Shown one piece after another: positions 1-6,510 of a stretch of DNA of 8,410 bases (position 1 is the first letter of the stretch; every line of letters starts with the position of its first letter). Below the pieces are notes generated by a model. The model was not told where the DNA came from. It saw only the letters and a list, made by a program, of their open reading frames with translations, and made no database searches. Both the position numbers and the translations under genes were made by a program. Location of the stretch: contig JAFGOB010000176.1 of assembly GCA_016926695.1 (NCBI GenBank), positions 1 to 8,410 of the forward strand, in the 5' to 3' direction. This DNA comes from Dehalococcoidales bacterium (lineage in GTDB: Bacteria; Chloroflexota; Dehalococcoidia; Dehalococcoidales; UBA3254).

Positions 1-29
1 AGGATATAGGGCAGGACGCATAAGAAGGG

Positions 30-79
30 ATTCTCACGGCGCTACAGAAGGCGCCAGGGAGTCCGTAGCGCCTCAGAAT
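30..79. repeat. Palindromic intergenic repeat (hairpin)
   Basis: GGCGCTAC at 38-45 is exactly complementary to GTAGCGCC at 65-72, and an outer pair ATTCT (30-34) / AGAAT (75-79) continues the stem around a short mismatch. The loop is about 19 nt. The 'GATTCT...CAGAATG' ends resemble short palindromic repeats scattered between genes in many environmental bacterial genomes. No run of T follows on either strand, so it is not a typical terminator. Confidence 0.55.
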
Positions 80-115
80 GGTCGTTTTAGTTCAGGCATT
101 TTATCGCTGTACACT

Positions 116-305
116 GATAGAGATTGCTACACTCGCCCTGCGGGCTCGTTCGCAATGACAGGTCTGGTTTGTTATTACGAGGCAAAGCAGAAAAAGTATG
201 CCGTTTTTTTATGGAGATAATGCCTTCCGTGACAACATATACTCTCCCGTTATATTTTGGCTGTCAGTTCATTCAGAGGAGTGTAACGACGAAGCAATCT
301 ATGTC
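116..305. repeat. MITE-like inverted-repeat element, about 190 bp
   Basis: The left end (116-128, GATAGAGATTGCT) matches the reverse complement of the right end (293-305) at 11 of 13 positions, with a perfect 8-bp core AGATTGCT / AGCAATCT. Inside the ends, CTGTCA-type sequence recurs in opposite orientation: TGACAG near 156-161 and CTGTCA at 261-266. This gives two degenerate arms of about 40 nt (121-161 and 261-300) around about 100 nt of unrelated sequence. There is no transposase frame, so it would be non-autonomous or simply a palindromic intergenic repeat. No clear target-site duplication is visible. Confidence 0.5.
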
Positions 306-340
306 TTTATTCTCCGGCTTGCGGGCTTCTCCAGGCGGGG

Positions 341-376
341 AAAAACAAAGGGTGGGTTCTCACAACCCACCCTTTG
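341..376 (-). terminator. Rho-independent terminator of the reductase gene
   Basis: A perfect 13-bp stem pairs 346-358 (CAAAGGGTGGGTT) with 364-376 around a 5-nt loop. Read on the minus strand, the hairpin is followed directly by five T residues (341-345 on the plus strand are AAAAA). It lies about 75 nt beyond the stop codon of the minus-strand reductase, the right place and orientation to end that transcript. No T run follows on the plus strand. Confidence 0.85.
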
Positions 377-451
377 ATAACGAGGTTTACAAACGGTCTT
401 CCAGTGTACCCGTGATATTCACCTGAGAACCGCCTGATCTATTTATCCGCT

Positions 452-1228
452 TCAGTCTTTTGCGGGCTGACGCATGGGGCTGAGAGGAAGACCTCCGGAT
501 ACACGCAGGGCTTCTCCGGTAATCCAGGAAGCCAGGTCGGAAGCAAAAAACAAGGCTGTCCCCGCGATGTCATCCGGAGTACCGGCCCTTTGCAGCGGTA
601 CGGTCTTGCCGAATTCGGTGAAAAACTTGTCATCATTGACCAGGTCCCCGAAAAACTCCGTGCGGATAGGACCGGGAATAATGGCATTGACACAGATGCC
701 GTAAGGGGCCAAATCCACCGCCAGGTCCACGGTCATTCCCAGAACTCCGGCTTTTCCGGCATGATAATGAAAGTTGCTGGTGGGGGGGCTGGTGGCGCCC
801 AGGGAAGAAATATTGATGATACGTCCGGACTTTCTTTGTTTCATCTGGGGCACCACGTACTTGCAGAACAGGAATCCGCCCCGCATGTTCAGTGCAACAA
901 CCTTGTCCCATTCTTCTTCCGGCATTTCATCCACCGGGAAGCGGGAGGGCAGACCGCCGGCGTTGTTTACCAGGATGTCTACCGGTCCGAACCTGGCGTT
1001 AGTCTGTTCTACCACGGCCCGGACCTGGCTGCTGTTGGTAACATCGCACTTTATTGCCAGCCCTTTTCCACCCTTCTTTTCGATGTCCTCCAGGGTCTTT
1101 TTGGCTGCCTCAGCGTTTATATCGGCGATAGTGACAGCGCACCCTTCTGAAGCGTATCTAAGCGCGATCCCTCTTCCGATTCCTTTAGCCGCGCCGGTTA
1201 CGATAGCGACTTTACCTGAAAGCATCAT
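452..1228 (-). CDS. Classical short-chain dehydrogenase/reductase (FabG-like)
   Basis: Predicted cytoplasmic NAD(P)(H)-dependent oxidoreductase of 258 residues, the usual length for classical SDRs. The Rossmann glycine motif TGAAKGIG is at residues 11-18, NNAG at 88-91, the structural Asn at 114, and the catalytic Ser142, Tyr155 and Lys159 (YHAGK) have standard spacing. Asp36 at the end of beta-strand 2 favours NAD(H) over NADP(H), which is an inference from the family rule. The post-catalytic PGPIRTE segment at 185-191 is typical. The substrate cannot be told from sequence: glucose dehydrogenase-like, 3-oxoacyl-ACP reductase-like and other alcohol or ketone reductases share these motifs. The start ATG at 1228 has AAGGAGG (plus-strand 1237-1243) 8 nt upstream; the ATG one codon later is an alternative. 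The gene stands alone, with its own promoter and terminator, divergent from the isomerase gene. Confidence 0.93.
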   Translation of the reverse strand: MMLSGKVAIVTGAAKGIGRGIALRYASEGCAVTIADINAEAAKKTLEDIEKKGGKGLAIKCDVTNSSQVRAVVEQTNARFGPVDILVNNAGGLPSRFPVDEMPEEEWDKVVALNMRGGFLFCKYVVPQMKQRKSGRIINISSLGATSPPTSNFHYHAGKAGVLGMTVDLAVDLAPYGICVNAIIPGPIRTEFFGDLVNDDKFFTEFGKTVPLQRAGTPDDIAGTALFFASDLASWITGEALRVSGGLPLSPMRQPAKD

Positions 1229-1261
1229 AGATTATTCCTCCTTTTTTACTTAATTACGATT

Positions 1262-1290
1262 ATTATACAATAGCGAAGATCGATTGTAAT
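1262..1290 (-). promoter_or_regulatory. Sigma70-type promoter of the reductase gene
   Basis: On the minus strand a perfect TATAAT -10 box (1262-1267) lies 17 nt from ATTACA (1285-1290), a 4-of-6 match to the TTGACA -35 box. Transcription would begin near 1255 and give a leader of roughly 25 nt containing the AAGGAGG site. Confidence 0.6.
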
Positions 1291-1319
1291 GCTGTTATAG
1301 CGGATTGGAGCGGTTTTGC

Positions 1320-1338
1320 CATCCCTTTACAAAGGATG
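1320..1338. promoter_or_regulatory. Small inverted repeat between divergent promoters
   Basis: CATCC (1320-1324) and TTT (1326-1328) pair with AAA (1331-1333) and GGATG (1334-1338), leaving C1325 unpaired and only two bases in the middle. It lies in the reductase/isomerase intergenic region, upstream of both promoters, so it could be a repressor or activator site. That role is a guess from position and symmetry only. Confidence 0.2.
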
Positions 1339-1407
1339 CCGGGAGACGGATTTTGTTAATATTATTAAAGCCCCCATAAAAACGGGATAAGGAGTGGGGT
1401 TGGGATG

Positions 1408-1416
1408 TGTTATAAT
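1408..1416 (+). promoter_or_regulatory. Extended -10 promoter of the isomerase gene
   Basis: TGTTATAAT combines the extended -10 element (TGn) with a perfect TATAAT at 1411-1416. No good -35 box is seen at 16-18 nt upstream, which is normal for extended -10 promoters. The start site would be near 1423, leaving a leader of about 90 nt. Confidence 0.6.
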
Positions 1417-1434
1417 AGAAGGAAAGTTATCACC

Positions 1435-1480
1435 GGATTATCGTATCAGTTAATCCAGATAGCCGGGACCGGTTTTGGCT
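1435..1480 (+). other. Structured leader of the isomerase mRNA
   Basis: The leader contains GGATTA (1435-1440) complementary to TAATCC (1451-1456) with a 10-nt loop, followed by AGCC (1460-1463) / GGCT (1477-1480) around a GC-rich segment. It matches no riboswitch class I know, and no T run follows. It may be incidental. Confidence 0.2.
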
Positions 1481-1501
1481 GCCGGAACGCGATAGTGTAT
1501 C

Positions 1502-1508
1502 GAGGAGG
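1502..1508 (+). promoter_or_regulatory. Ribosome binding site that fixes the isomerase start
   Basis: GAGGAGG ends 8 nt before ATG 1517. A TTG at 1514 in the same frame is only 5 nt away and is the weaker codon. An ATG at 1510 lies 1 nt after the site and in another frame, opening only MFDEQ-stop. ATG 1517 is therefore preferred. Confidence 0.75.
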
Positions 1509-1516
1509 TATGTTTG

Positions 1517-2584
1517 ATGAACAATAATTCCGGGCAAGTGTATTCCTTCAGCGAGCTGGCAAAAAGCTATGACTGTTCGAACATGGCATCCGTGATAGAT
1601 CGGACCCCCCTACAGATTGAAACCGCCCTCAGTGCAAAATTGCCGGACGCGCCCTGCGGGCCGTTTAAGCGGGTTTTCGTGGCCGGCATGGGCGGGTCAG
1701 CCCTGCCCGTGGATGTGATATTGGATGCCTTTTCGGAAAAAATAAAAGTTCCGGTAAAAGCGGTGCGTAATTACACGCTCCCATCGGAAATGGACGATAA
1801 AACCCTGGTGGTAGCAAGCTCTTTTTCGGGCAATACGGAGGAGACGTTATCCGTCCTTGAAAGCGTCAGGGATTATTCCGGGAATATAGCTGTGATCAGC
1901 GCAGGCGGCAAGTTAGCCTCCACAGCCCGGGAAAACCACTACCCGTTTTTCAGGATTCCCAGGGAAATGGAACCTGAAGGGTTCCAGCCGAGATCGGCTA
2001 CCGGTTATTTCGTTACACTGTTATCGCGCCTGTTTTTCAGTGCCGGGGTAATGGACAGCCCGCTCGAGGAGCTTGCTGCCGTTCCTGAAGTATTACGCGA
2101 CCCGCATATCCGCTCTGACGCCGGGGATGCCGCCATCTGGCTGGAGGATAAAATACCCGTCTTTTATACCGCTGAGGAGCATCTTACATCCATCGCGCGG
2201 ATCGCCAAGATCAAGATCAATGAAAACTCCAAGAGACCTGCCTACTTCAATGCCTTCCCCGAGGCCAACCACAACGAGATGATCGGGTTCAGCAAACCGT
2301 CGGCTAAATTCGGGATACTCTACCTGCATGATCCCGGCAGCCATCCCAGGGTGCCGGGCCGCTATAATGTAATGACGGAGGTCTTCAGAAAAAAACAATT
2401 CGACCATATCAGTTTCCGGAAATGGGATATCCCCGGGGAAACAAAAATACAGAAAATCATGGCAGCCCTGATGTATGCCGACTGGTGTTCCTATGCCCTG
2501 GCATTGATCGATGGGGTAGATCCGACTCCGGTGGCGCTGGTGGAGAGCTTCAAGCACGAGCTGGAATCCCTGTCGGGGATCTAA
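1517..2584 (+). CDS. Bifunctional phosphoglucose/phosphomannose isomerase
   Basis: Cytoplasmic SIS-domain sugar isomerase of 355 residues, interconverting fructose 6-phosphate with glucose 6-phosphate and with mannose 6-phosphate. This feeds glycolysis/gluconeogenesis and sugar-nucleotide supply. First SIS domain: GMGGSA at 57-62 and the phosphate-binding loop SSFSGNTEE at 101-109. PRSATGYF at 158-165 is the Thr-containing signature that separates this family from ordinary Pgi. In the C-terminal half, NENSKRP (235-241) and FPEANHNE (247-254) place Glu236 and His252 sixteen residues apart, the same spacing as the catalytic Glu203/His219 of the Pyrobaculum aerophilum enzyme. The terminal helix DPTPVALVESFKHEL supplies a likely catalytic Lys346. 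No frame damage is seen. The family is common in archaea and patchy in bacteria. It is probably monocistronic, with no link seen to the surface cluster downstream. Confidence 0.93.
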   Translation: MNNNSGQVYSFSELAKSYDCSNMASVIDRTPLQIETALSAKLPDAPCGPFKRVFVAGMGGSALPVDVILDAFSEKIKVPVKAVRNYTLPSEMDDKTLVVASSFSGNTEETLSVLESVRDYSGNIAVISAGGKLASTARENHYPFFRIPREMEPEGFQPRSATGYFVTLLSRLFFSAGVMDSPLEELAAVPEVLRDPHIRSDAGDAAIWLEDKIPVFYTAEEHLTSIARIAKIKINENSKRPAYFNAFPEANHNEMIGFSKPSAKFGILYLHDPGSHPRVPGRYNVMTEVFRKKQFDHISFRKWDIPGETKIQKIMAALMYADWCSYALALIDGVDPTPVALVESFKHELESLSGI

Positions 2585-2877
2585 CCGGTGCTGGATATGT
2601 ATAACCTGTTGTATTTTTCCTCTAAGCTCCCAGCTTAAAACAGGCAATATGCACAATATTCAACGACCGGCGATGTCCTCACTGCCGGCTATTTCTCTCA
2701 GTACTTTATTTTTAGCTGTAACTGCAACTAAAATAGCGGTCCATTCTTATATGATAATATCTATTATAATAGAAATGAGAAACGTTATTGGTAATGCGCA
2801 GTTCGAACCGGTTGTTATTATATACGTATCAATGAAAATAAAAACCGGGGAAAGCTAAAATTGAGGTACTTGCGGAT
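2585..2877. other. AT-rich gap with small inverted repeats, no gene
   Basis: A 69-codon open frame (2649-2858) crosses the promoter-like sequence, has only a poor ribosome site and is not believable. Small symmetries seen: CCTGTT 2605-2610 / AACAGG 2639-2644 enclosing TAAGCT 2623-2628 / AGCTTA 2632-2637; CCGGC 2667-2671 / GCCGG 2684-2688 followed by T-rich sequence; TTTTAG 2710-2715 / CTAAAA 2728-2733; and overlapping palindromes GTTCGAAC 2801-2808 and AACCGGTT 2806-2813. None is a convincing terminator, so how the isomerase transcript ends is unclear. Confidence 0.6.
2744..2770 (+). promoter_or_regulatory. Possible promoter of the surface-protein cluster
   Basis: A perfect TATAAT at 2765-2770 lies in very AT-rich sequence. 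The best upstream partner, TTCTTA at 2744-2749, matches TTGACA at only 3 of 6 positions with a 15-nt spacer. The leader would be about 100 nt and would include the palindromes at 2801-2813. An alternative -10 with a TGA extension lies at 2752-2760. Confidence 0.35.
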
Positions 2878-5391
2878 ATGTTATTTGTTACCGGATATTT
2901 TTGCAGGTTTTTACTGGTACTTGCTCTGATAGCCATATCGTTCACTATCATAATGGCGGGGGATGCTCGCGCTGATCCGGCGGGCGTAACCGTACAGCGC
3001 TACTACGCCGTGTGGGAAGACGAATGGACGACAATCAGCACAGATTATGTTGACATTGAGCCCGGCACCGGCTACTACCCGCTGAAACTGACCTTCACCC
3101 CGCCGGATGATGCCGACTATCTGGTTATTGCCTGTTTTACAGTTTCGAACACAAGCACTACCACCAGCACGTCAGTACAGATTTTGTATAATTCTGTCCA
3201 GGTATACTACCGGACTTGGATCCCGACCGCGGCAGGGGATCATGTTACCGCTGGTTTCGCCGATGTATATTCACTCACGGGTGGTACGCCCTGCACCTTC
3301 CAGATGCAGCTTAATACCGGCGGAACCAGCGGTACAGCCATGATCAGGGATGCCAGCATCATGGTCTTTAAAGTCAGCAGCTATTACTACAGCAGCGACT
3401 ATAATACCCATAACTTCAACAGCGGCACATACCAGGACGGGCTGAGCCTGAGCATTCCCTCTGCGGCGGTGGGTGACTACCTGGTGCTTGCCTCAACCTC
3501 CGTCAGCAGCGCCATGACTTCCAAGAGTCTCTATTGCAACTGGCAGCGGGGCAGTACATCGCAGGCTGAAATCGTACGCTATTTTTCGAAATCGGGCGAG
3601 TACCGGGGATGGCTCACCATGCGCGTCATGACATTCAACTCAGCGGCTGAAACCCTCAAGCTTCAGTACAGGGTCCAGACCCCCAATACCTGCATCGTAC
3701 ACAGTCAGCGCATGGTGGCGGTGAAACTTATTGATCTGGGTATTGACTCCCACCGTGTGGAAAGCGAGACGGCATCCGGCACCTCCAGTACTACTTACCA
3801 GACGAAGATAACCGCGACTGTTACCCCTTCACCTGCCAAACAGGGGGATTACCTGGTGATGGGCTTCGCCATGCTTAACGGCAGCTCCACCAAGGCAGGT
3901 GAGGGAGCATATGCCAGGCTGGACATTGACGGCGTTTACCAGGCGGAAAGGAGTTTTCGTCCCGAGGACACTACGGACTATATACCCCTCTACGCCTTTA
4001 AGAAGTACCGTATGCTCTCAGGCTCGCATACCGTTAAAATAGAGTACAGGCCGGGCAGCGCCTCCAGTACCGCCACCATAAAAAATGCCAGGATACTGGC
4101 GATAAAGGTGAATACGCTTCAGTCTTATGGGGATGCTGCTGTTACCCCGCGAACGGTTTTCGATGCGGACCATCCTGCTATATCTATTTACGGCTATGCC
4201 TGCGAGTACCGCTGGTACCCTGCTCCCGGAGCCCCCATGCCGTACAAAGTGGCGTATTACGACGGCGGAACAGGCCACGACGGCATTGACGGCGATGTTG
4301 TATACATTGACAATATCAGCTCCGGCTACAACCGGAGCATTTCCAGTACTTTGACCTTCAGCAGTGTCCCGGCCTCGTCGTACGGTGCCTGGCACGCTGT
4401 GGTCTACCGGGCTGATGCCGGCGATCCGGCTCCTCCCGGTACATATGTTGCTGACGATCCGGACAGCGTAATGGAGATCGAGTTTACCGTTGAGCAGGAC
4501 GCTTTATACAGCCTTCCTCCGGATGTTACTTTCGTAAAACTTTTCGACTCTGATCGTTCCGCTGAAGCAACAACCATGATACCCCGGGTAGAGTACGCAG
4601 TCAGGCTTACTGTAAGCAATCCCGTCGCCCTCTCAACCCTGAGCAGCGTACAGGCTGCTATCTTTTATGATACTGACGGCGTATTTGCCCCGGAAGATGT
4701 TCCTGCTTCCGGCGACACGCAGACTGCGGCCATACTGACCTGTATTGTTGGAGACACGCCGTCGTGGAGTATCGACCCATCTGCGGATAGTACCTGGAGT
4801 ATTTTTCCGGAGAACTGCCAGCAGCCTGCACTGACGGAAACAGAAGGCGATTTCTGGTTCCATTTCGAGGCGGGCAAGGTGGCGACCGCCACAACCGGAG
4901 ACGCAAGATGGCACATATACGCTCAAGCCACAGGCGCCGGCGGAAGCGGAGACAACTATCAGGACGGCCTGGAGATGAACTGGTACGGCGAGATAACTGT
5001 CGATACTCCCAGTGTCGATTTCGGCAGTGTGGAGATCGGGTCAGATTTCAGCGATAACCAGCAAAACGGCATCTCGGTAACTTATATATGCAATGGTGAC
5101 TACAGCCAGCAGGTGAAGGTGAGTCCCGAATGGACCGGCGGCGGAAACTCGGTATTTCTGGACCCCGCAGGCAGCCCCGGAGAAGGCGAGTTTTCCCTGA
5201 AGGCCAACAACTCGGTCAACCTCAGCAGCGCCGAGCTGGTACCGGATTTTTACGTTGCCATAGGCAGCGGGACACAGACTGACGAACCTGGCAACACCGA
5301 GAGCGCAAATACTTTATGGCTCAAGCTGGGAGTCTCGGGGCTGCCGGCTGTGACATATAACGGCACGATATATTATGGAATAACTCAATAA
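2878..5391 (+). CDS. Large exported protein with three tandem repeats and a C-terminal module shared with the next gene
   Basis: Not recognised as a named family. It has 837 residues. A signal peptide has a hydrophobic core at about 11-26 and likely cleavage after Ala-Arg-Ala32. Residues ~40-411 form three diverged tandem repeats of about 120 residues (40-167, 168-284, 287-411). Each has a DYLV strand near its start (80, 200, 324) and ends in a hydrophobic strand such as IRDASIMVFKV (156-166) or IKNARILAIKV (401-411). Residues ~420-545 look like an Ig-type domain with GAWHAVVY (503-510). Residues 548-837 are homologous to most of the downstream protein. The protein is rich in Ser, Thr and Tyr with short alternating hydrophobics, so mostly beta-sheet. 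There is no C-terminal membrane helix, LPXTG or SLH motif, so it is secreted or held by a partner. The ATG at 2878 has GAGGT (2863-2867) 10 nt upstream. First gene of the cluster. Confidence 0.85.
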   Translation: MLFVTGYFCRFLLVLALIAISFTIIMAGDARADPAGVTVQRYYAVWEDEWTTISTDYVDIEPGTGYYPLKLTFTPPDDADYLVIACFTVSNTSTTTSTSVQILYNSVQVYYRTWIPTAAGDHVTAGFADVYSLTGGTPCTFQMQLNTGGTSGTAMIRDASIMVFKVSSYYYSSDYNTHNFNSGTYQDGLSLSIPSAAVGDYLVLASTSVSSAMTSKSLYCNWQRGSTSQAEIVRYFSKSGEYRGWLTMRVMTFNSAAETLKLQYRVQTPNTCIVHSQRMVAVKLIDLGIDSHRVESETASGTSSTTYQTKITATVTPSPAKQGDYLVMGFAMLNGSSTKAGEGAYARLDIDGVYQAERSFRPEDTTDYIPLYAFKKYRMLSGSHTVKIEYRPGSASSTATIKNARILAIKVNTLQSYGDAAVTPRTVFDADHPAISIYGYACEYRWYPAPGAPMPYKVAYYDGGTGHDGIDGDVVYIDNISSGYNRSISSTLTFSSVPASSYGAWHAVVYRADAGDPAPPGTYVADDPDSVMEIEFTVEQDALYSLPPDVTFVKLFDSDRSAEATTMIPRVEYAVRLTVSNPVALSTLSSVQAAIFYDTDGVFAPEDVPASGDTQTAAILTCIVGDTPSWSIDPSADSTWSIFPENCQQPALTETEGDFWFHFEAGKVATATTGDARWHIYAQATGAGGSGDNYQDGLEMNWYGEITVDTPSVDFGSVEIGSDFSDNQQNGISVTYICNGDYSQQVKVSPEWTGGGNSVFLDPAGSPGEGEFSLKANNSVNLSSAELVPDFYVAIGSGTQTDEPGNTESANTLWLKLGVSGLPAVTYNGTIYYGITQ

Positions 5392-5398
5392 CTGTAAA

Positions 5399-5482
5399 AA
5401 GGAGGTGAGAAAGTATCGCAGTAATGAGCAAGAGAAAACCGGTATTCAGTCAACAGGGTTGATTAATGCAAAGGAGAAAGAT
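5399..5482 (+). promoter_or_regulatory. Intercistronic leader with two ribosome sites and a hairpin
   Basis: AAGGAGG at 5399-5405 is a near-perfect ribosome site, but it overlaps the in-frame GTG at 5405 and lies 18 nt before an out-of-frame ATG (5424) that would encode only MSKRKPVFSQQG. A hairpin AGTCAAC (5448-5454) / GTTGATT (5458-5464), with one G-U pair, follows. A second site AAGGAG at 5471-5476 then lies 6 nt before ATG 5483. The second site decides the start of the next gene. The first has no evident use. Confidence 0.5.
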
Positions 5483-6490
5483 ATGGGTAAGGTAATTGTC
5501 GTTTTACTGGCAGCGGTGCTGGTCTTTGTATTGGTGCCGTCAACGGTAGCCCAGGCTGCCGAATCGGGCAGCTCTTCAGGTTCCTTCTCCGTTGGGGGTG
5601 TAGCGCCGAATGTCACTGCTCTTGAGGTCTATTCCAATTCAGCCTGTACCACGGTGGCCGCGGCCATGACGCCGCAGGTTATCTACTATGTTAAGGTCTC
5701 AGTAACGGACGCGAACACTCTGGACGATATAAAAGAAGTCAAACTAAAGATATTCTACGATCCCAACGCGACTCATCCCGATGAATCGACCATTGCGGCC
5801 GGGCATGAGCAAACAGCGGCTATTTTCACCTGGACGAAAATCGGGAACGCCTGGGCGGTGGATGCCGGCGCCGGGACAAGTTGGGCGGCGGTGTCCGCTT
5901 CCAGCGTGGTTCCTACCATGACGGAAAGCAGCGGAGACTGGATATTTGCCGTTAAACTGGGCAAAGTAGCCACCGAGTCGATGTCTCCCAATGTCTGGGA
6001 CCTGCACGCCCGCGCCACTGACGATGCGGACTACACGGCCGGCCGTTATCTCTGGGACAAGTCCGTTGTTTGGTATGGTGAGGTCCAGATAAATACAGCC
6101 AACATCAATTTCGGAGAGGTTGAGCTGGGCAGCGGCTTCGCGGCAGATGTCAACAAGGTGACCGGCATCTCGGCGCATTTCATCGCCAACGGGGACTATG
6201 CCAGTAACGTGAGATCATCCGCTACCTGGACGGGTACCGGTAATATTGCGACCCTGGATCCCAACGGCAACTGCGTAAATGCCGGTGAGTTCGCAATAAA
6301 GGCCTATCACGCTGATATATACGGTTCGGCCTACCTGATCAACACTACCGGGGTCAATTGCCGCGACGGCGCACAGACGCTTGAGACCGGGGACAGTATT
6401 TCTACCGGCACATTCTGGCTCAAGATAGCCACCGTATTTCCTACGGACGTGTACAGCGGCACCATCACCTTTACTATCGTTAATCGCTAA
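5483..6490 (+). CDS. Exported single-module beta-sandwich protein, paralogous to the C-terminus of the preceding protein
   Basis: No named family recognised. It has 335 residues. Signal peptide at 1-25 (cleavage after Ala-Gln-Ala25), then a short Ser/Gly segment with SGSFSVGG (32-39) and one module to the C-terminus. The module matches residues 548-837 of the upstream protein in order: IFYD (90), QTAAI (110), GKVAT (160), WYGE (197), FGEVELGS (210), NGDY (236), WTG (249), GEF (268), WLK (312), YSGTI (324). The second half, with its FG start and YSGTITFTI end, resembles bacterial surface or fibre beta-sandwich domains (TasA-like or WxL-like in outline only). There is no anchor of its own. The start is ATG 5483 because AAGGAG lies 6 nt upstream and it opens directly into the signal peptide. 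A GTG at 5405 would add a 26-residue polar extension and overlaps its ribosome site. It is probably co-transcribed and may be the main structural subunit. Confidence 0.85.
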   Translation: MGKVIVVLLAAVLVFVLVPSTVAQAAESGSSSGSFSVGGVAPNVTALEVYSNSACTTVAAAMTPQVIYYVKVSVTDANTLDDIKEVKLKIFYDPNATHPDESTIAAGHEQTAAIFTWTKIGNAWAVDAGAGTSWAAVSASSVVPTMTESSGDWIFAVKLGKVATESMSPNVWDLHARATDDADYTAGRYLWDKSVVWYGEVQINTANINFGEVELGSGFAADVNKVTGISAHFIANGDYASNVRSSATWTGTGNIATLDPNGNCVNAGEFAIKAYHADIYGSAYLINTTGVNCRDGAQTLETGDSISTGTFWLKIATVFPTDVYSGTITFTIVNR

Positions 6491-6492
6491 CC

Positions 6493-6499
6493 GGGAGGA
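6493..6499 (+). promoter_or_regulatory. Ribosome binding site ahead of the anchor-protein gene
   Basis: GGGAGGA lies 6 nt before an ATG at 6506 that encodes only Met-Lys-stop (ATGAAATGA), and 11 nt before the real in-frame ATG at 6511 (a second ATG follows at 6514). The best-spaced start is thus a two-codon frame whose stop (6512-6514) overlaps the true start codons. Confidence 0.6.
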
Positions 6500-6510
6500 C
6501 AAAGAATGAA

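Larger units (their letters stand above)
1..451. other. Gene-free stretch with palindromic repeats and a terminator
   Basis: I see no convincing gene here. The one open frame of about 100 codons (124-426, plus strand) starts inside an inverted-repeat arm and runs through both arms and the terminator hairpin. It has no ribosome binding site and no recognisable protein features. The stretch holds a hairpin repeat at 30-79, a larger inverted-repeat element at 116-305, and the terminator of the minus-strand reductase gene at 341-376. Confidence 0.75.

Noticed and set aside
124..426. 100-codon plus-strand open frame
   Set aside because: It begins in an inverted-repeat arm, runs through the repeat and the terminator hairpin, lacks a ribosome site and has no protein-like features.
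590..1253. Long plus-strand open frames opposite the reductase gene
   Set aside because: These are antisense shadows. The minus-strand frame carries a full set of SDR motifs, a promoter, a ribosome site and a terminator.
1510..1527. Upstream ATG encoding MFDEQ-stop before the isomerase
   Set aside because: It lies only 1 nt after the GAGGAGG site, too close to be used, so it is not counted as a regulatory upstream frame.
2605..2644. Hairpin after the isomerase gene as a terminator
   Set aside because: The stems are short (6 bp) and AT-rich and no T run follows on either strand.
2649..2858. 69-codon open frame with a hydrophobic stretch
   Set aside because: It lies across AT-rich promoter-like sequence with a poor ribosome site, and its hydrophobicity is explained by AT-rich codons.
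5405..5482. 26-residue N-terminal extension of the second exported protein from GTG 5405
   Set aside because: The GTG overlaps its own ribosome site and the extension is polar and unlike a signal peptide. ATG 5483 has a well-spaced site and opens straight into the signal peptide.
5483..6490. Calling the module protein a true WxL or TasA/camelysin family member
   Set aside because: The overall plan (FG strand, terminal GTITFTI strand) is similar, but the diagnostic TWxL motifs are absent and generic beta-sandwich strands could give the same impression.
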